Position numbers and translations under genes: made by a program
From: Plazaster borealis
Lineage: Eukaryota; Echinodermata; Asteroidea; Forcipulatida; Labidiasteridae
Assembly (NCBI GenBank): GCA_021014325.1
Contig: CM037464.1
Location: forward strand, 1,891,127-1,955,126
DNA: 64,000 bases
Direction of reading: 5' to 3'
The notes under the pieces: generated by a model
Told to the model about the DNA's origin: nothing
Databases searched by the model: none
What the model saw: the letters and a program-made list of their open reading frames with translations, nothing else
In this document: one piece after another, positions 59,271-64,000 of the stretch
How positions within the stretch are numbered: the stretch's first letter is position 1
Layout of the letters: every line of letters begins with the position of its first letter

Positions 59271-61101
59271 AGAGTGTAGGCTTCTTTCCAACGCACACGA
59301 AAACCCTTGAAATTACATGCTCGCTAGATTGTGTCCAAAGGGAAAGAAGTAATTGATGCAATAAGGAAGTGGGGGATAATTATAATAGTGGAAGAATAAA
59401 AACCACTTGAGTATCGCTAAACATGAAGACTTACAGTCAGCCATTAGAAGCACTTGAGGGATAATGTTTAACCTGCTGGTAAATATTTGCTTAATAATCG
59501 GTCTACAATTTTTGTTTTGAGTATCAGTTTGTGAAATCATTCCATAGAGAATTGTATGATGTTTATTTAAACTGCAATAGTTGATCAAATTGTTTCGAGA
59601 CGAAGCGCAAACAAATATGGTTTCTAAGAACTGCCCGTTGTGGACTGTTTCGGTTGCGGTTGACGTAAGAAGTCTATTGACTGAGGTACAGCAAAATAAT
59701 CCCGTTATTATTACGATTGTTTATATATTTACAAAAAACTAAAAAAATGTTTTTTAAAACATAATAAGCAAAAATATAGATCCTGTAATTTTTTTCTTCA
59801 AATTACATTAGGTTTAATTATTTGGTTTTACCCAGTCTAGGCTCTACACACAGGTTTGGTTAAGATTACTTAAATACCATTAAACAAATGTTTCCGTGTG
59901 AGTGTATTGTTTGTGCTTTTTCTAAGAAGAATGCACTTTATGTAAATATTATGCACAATGTCCCAAGGAATAATGCATTACCGTGTGTTTTAAAATGAGA
60001 CGAATGTATTATTTCTCAATTATTCAAGTTATCGTGAAGTATAAATAGCTGACGTATTTTATGCGGGTAGTTTGACTGAAAAATACATAATATGACCCTG
60101 TCCATAAAAGAGCGTGTTTCCTATTTTATTATACCTAATTTATCATGACCCGCATCACAGCTGCATCTATAAGCAGTAGGACAATCTACGGTCCCATTTT
60201 GTAAAATTTTGTAATGAAAATGTGAGAAGAATCTCATGTCATTAAATTCCCGTGAACTTGCGAGTGCGCAAATTTTTAACCACAAATAATTTTTGTTTAC
60301 AATTATTTGTATGATCCACGTATAGTGATCCCATATACTTCCGGCATCCTTGCCAGCCAGCGTTCCTTGACGTCAAGGCTTCCGATTGAGTCTAAATTTC
60401 CTCTTGGATGGACAACCAATATTGTTTGAGAGGCAACAAACGTGCCTTTTCAAAGAGACGTATCAAACGAAAAATCTCCAAACCATGTTAGTCTTGCTGG
60501 GGAATGTACGCAAGCAATCTTAGCGTATATCTCTCCAAGCTTTGCCGTTGTCTTTACCCACATAGGCCTAGTGATTGAATTTACAACACTCTATACTTTA
60601 ACGGGCAGGGGGTCTCTCGATAGGCATAATTCCTCTTGATATTTTTTTCCCTGTGCATAAATTCTCTCTTGATTTTCAAACGAATTCTTATTCCCCCTCG
60701 TCCCCTTGTACATTGTATAGTCTATGGTGAACATGGGTCAATCTTACAGCTCAGTGCTACCACAAAACTCTGCACTTACGGTGCCTTCTAATAAGACACG
60801 AAATCTAAGGGCCGTATAAACACATAATTCCACGAAAAGCAGCGTCCGGAAACTGGCCCCTCCTTACTTACGGTTGACCTACACACTCTTAAAATACTAT
60901 ATCGAGGAAGCATTCAAAAAAGCTAATAATAACCCTATGAAAATCACATACAATTTTACAAATGTATGCCACAATTCGGAATATATTAGGATATAACCCC
61001 GAGACTGCATACACGCTCTTCCAAACTGTTTGTTAATAAAAGGATGTAAATAATCAAATGTAGGCCTCTGTCGGCATCTAATTATTCTAAGATAAACATA
61101 C
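59271..61101. other. No gene seen; probable Kelch 5' intron
   Basis: AT-rich sequence without recognisable exons or repeats. Confidence 0.45.
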
Positions 61102-61400
61102 CTTCAGTGTGCACATAAGCCTTTCCTCTGTCTTGAACTCCCGGGCAGAGATATTCATGCATCCTCTTCACCTTTGAAGAAACATCCACTCCACCCAGGC
61201 ATTTCAAATCCATCAATCACAAAATGAGGATACAAATACAACAAATTTAGAAGGCGCACAGTACACGCCTCTTTTTTCCGCTGGGGCCGACGCGTGCCAG
61301 TCGCGTGTGGTTTGAATATGTACTACACTTACACACGGCGGTCATGCATTATTTATGAGCGGCGCAGGGGATGTGGTTGTGACACGGTGCATTTGTTGCT
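61102..61400 (-). promoter_or_regulatory. Candidate non-coding first exon and promoter of the Kelch gene
   Basis: A donor CTGAAG|GTATGT lies at 61102/61101 on the minus strand. Just upstream the sequence becomes GC/CpG-richer (about 61260-61450, with several CGCG words) than the AT-rich surroundings. The implied 5' intron would be about 3.9 kb. No transcript evidence is available. Confidence 0.3.
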
Positions 61401-62714
61401 GGTATGTCATCGCCGTGCGCGGCCATTATACGGCGTATGCTCGTGTTGTCGGCAACGTACCTGTAAATAGGGCCCCTTAAGCCGAACATTATTTATCAGG
61501 TTTCAGTCATAAATCATAGCAGATATGAGTTATATTCACACCTAACAATGAATGAAACATAATTATCTATAGCTTTGGGAGTTCTTGCATTTGTATTCAA
61601 ATAGCCTACTGTCAACGAATGCAGTTTAAGGTTTGGGGTCGATTTTTTCAAAATGCGAGAGTCAAGATATTCGACTTTAATACCATTATTTCCTTCGCTG
61701 GTGTAAAACTAAACAGATGATGTGCCAAGGCCATGGTTTAATTAATTAAAGCTCACGATCGGATGATGTTACTGGTAGTGTTTGATGATCCTCCACTGTG
61801 GCCCTCATGACTAGGGGTTACTTCTCAGGGTTGGAACAAGTGAAAAATTGTGCATGCAATTTTTAATTGTTTTTTTTTTTTTATAATGTGGGGGGGGGGG
61901 GGGGCTTCACTTAACTGACTTGGGCTGTGGACCCAAATCAACTGTCACCAGGGGCACGTTGCCACCTACTCCTAGGGCTGAAACAGGGTTAACCCCTTCA
62001 CAGTCCGTAAAGATGTAGGCATGGGTATCATCCACTAGGAGCCTGGCTGGTACAGCAGAATGCACTACCTTCCCAATAATATTATTCAACATACACATCG
62101 TAAAAACAAATTGCAGGGGATTAGGGGGGTGGGGTTAGATATCGCAGTGAATTTAAACAAGTAAATGATCGAGATTAAAGTATTAAAACAACCCCACAAC
62201 AGGAACAATAGTGTATATAATCTGCCATGTATTTTTTATGTCTGTCTTTTTGCTGGAACGTTCTTTTCTTACGGGATTGCTCTTTAATAAGATAGTGATT
62301 TAGTTCGCCTTTTGGGCAATCCCAAGGTTGCTAAATTTGTTTTGTAGTACATATTCTTCTGTTTTTCGTAATTCTTGGTCTGATTGTTTTTCTAAGTCTC
62401 CTGATTGTATTGTAATGTTTTTTTAAAAGCCAGAATGAATTAATATTAAAAAATAAATAAACAACAAAAAACATCGAAGGAGATATTCATCGAACCGAAT
62501 ACCTTCTTCAATGGATAGTCCCGCATGGGATGTTGGGGGTGTTTGTTAGTTTGTTTGTATGTTTTTAGGAGGGGTGTGAACAATAATTGACCAACAGGTT
62601 ACCACCTTTTAACAAACAAAAATAGTTATAGACCACAAAATTATTATTTCTATCACCTTCTCCAGTATGATTTATTTGTTCAACCATTTCCCACAACCAT
62701 CAAATATATTCCCT
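61401..62714. other. No gene; dispersed repeat at 61905-62095
   Basis: 61990-62080 matches 49914-50010 (GATGTAGGCATGGGTATCAT). A T-run and a G-run occur at about 61870-61903. 62290-62465 is AT-rich and ends in an AAAAAATAAATAAAC tail that could be a LINE 3' end. Confidence 0.4.
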
Positions 62715-62935
62715 CTAAACCGAGTTACAACCACTGTCCAAACCGGTTACAACCACTGTCCAAACCGGTTACAACCACTGTCCAAACCGGTTACAACCAC
62801 TTTCTAAACCGGTTACAACCACTGTCCAAACCGTACAACCACTGTCCAAACCAAATACAACCACTTTCCAAACCGGTTACAACCACTTTTCAAACCGGTA
62901 ACAATTACTTTCCAAACCGGTTACAACCATCCTGT
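62715..62935. repeat. 22-bp minisatellite
   Basis: About ten tandem units of GGTTACAACCACTGTCCAAA plus CC, with variants CACTTTCC and CCGTACAACC. Confidence 0.95.
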
Positions 62936-64000
62936 CTGTCCAAATTTTAAAAGCTGTAGTTCCCATAACCTTTCTCGGTGAAAATATCATCGATTAGACC
63001 TACCTCCAGGTTTTTTACAACCCGTCATTTAGGCTACCACGAGCTATTATCACACCAACAACAATAGAAGTATGCATACAAGTCAAAATCGTGTTATACA
63101 AATTTCAGGAAAAAAAAGAAAAAAAAAAGAAAAAAAGTTTAAAGAATTGGTTTTACAAAGGGGTGCATAATTCAGTTTCATCTCGTACATTTGAAGAAAT
63201 AATCATGGAATTATATTTAAATGTATACAATTCTTTTTTACAAAAACTGCATTTCTTGTGCATTAACTAAGGAAAACTGATTCCGGTAAAATATGGTTGG
63301 TTGAAATCATTCTATTGTAATGGTAAAAGGGCTTAACTGTTCGATTATTATGGAAATTATGGGCTAAATTGGCAATTCTGTTATTAAATTACAAATATTC
63401 AAAAAGCATGCAAATTTAAATATTGGATAGAACACTTTGATTATAGCATAAATACAATGCACGTTATAAAAAAAGACAATTTAAATAGGATTAAAGTAAA
63501 AAAAACATGATCACATGATTAGCATATCACCATCTGCCAACATGACAACTACTTTACTTGCATGTACACACAATACCTGCAGCTGATTTCAGACCAGTTG
63601 GACCCAGTCTGGACCAGTTTGAACCAGTTCTGACCGGTACACAATGCAACATAACAAGATAGCAGATAACCGTGCAAAGTACTGCATGAATATACATCAA
63701 GTGCTTGTCCGACTCTTTCCCAAATGTAAGTCAAAAAGTAAAACAAAATGTCAACTGATCAAGACAAATTTCAGCTCCGAGTCAAACCCGTGACGCATTG
63801 TTTCCTGGCGCGATTGATGAGATCGTGTTATCCCTTCATAGTTATACATTTTCCCGCTCATTTTCGGCAAATAAGCGGCCAATTTGAACGTCGCGTTGTT
63901 CTATTTTGCGTGAAGTTGTAAGCTCCTCAAAACAATCATTCAATTTCACAGATTACAAAATGTGTAGGTCTAAGCAATGTTCTTTTGCGTCGTGCGATTA
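62936..64000. other. No gene seen
   Basis: AT-rich, with an A/G-rich run at about 63110-63137 and short direct GGACCAGT-type words at 63592-63640. No exon is recognised at the right edge. Confidence 0.5.

Noticed and set aside
62715..62935. CRISPR array
   Set aside because: The 22-bp units are directly contiguous with no unique spacers, and the genome is animal.

Overview
The window is nuclear DNA from an animal, most likely an invertebrate deuterostome such as an echinoderm; this is an inference. The reasons are spliced genes with GT-AG introns, a 30-exon vertebrate-like RTEL1, AT-rich non-coding DNA, several families of short foldback (MITE-like) elements present many times in 64 kb, and tRNA-derived SINEs. 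Nothing looks bacterial, and I recognise no viral gene. The species cannot be fixed from the sequence alone.

Three protein-coding loci can be supported. (1) On the plus strand, 10205-12455 holds the last two coding exons of a rhodopsin-class GPCR (TM7 and cytoplasmic tail). Its earlier exons were not found and probably lie upstream of the window. (2) On the minus strand, 50484 down to 26036, is a complete coding sequence for RTEL1, the XPD-family iron-sulphur DNA helicase that resolves T-loops, G-quadruplexes and recombination intermediates. I could place 30 coding exons that keep frame throughout and predict 1814 residues. The last exon alone adds a 788-residue lysine-rich tail. (3) On the minus strand, 57140 down to 54709, are two coding exons of a 629-residue BTB-BACK-Kelch protein closest to the KLHL6/24/35 group, a Cullin-3 substrate adaptor. 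RTEL1 and the Kelch gene run in the same direction. Both appear to begin with a non-coding 5' exon.

The rest is repeats. 1-10.2 kb is gene-poor, with MITEs and microsatellites. 11.7-12.2 kb, inside the GPCR intron, is a degenerate GTGACAGTC-type minisatellite. 14.6-22.95 kb is one continuous 54-bp satellite of roughly 150 units with higher-order blocks. Because the unit is 18 codons long, it produces very long but spurious open frames on both strands. 23-26 kb holds foldback elements just downstream of RTEL1. The RTEL1 introns carry a 10-bp minisatellite, LINE reverse-transcriptase remnants, SINEs and most of the MITE copies. 57.2-64 kb is mostly empty apart from a probable Kelch 5' exon and promoter region, a GACCCGG-rich repeat and a 22-bp minisatellite.

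The protein genes do not form a functional cluster. The most notable points are the long RTEL1 C-terminal tail, an interstitial telomere-type repeat inside a hairpin about 0.5 kb upstream of the RTEL1 start codon, two TTAA-bounded foldback families, and the multi-frame open 54-bp satellite.
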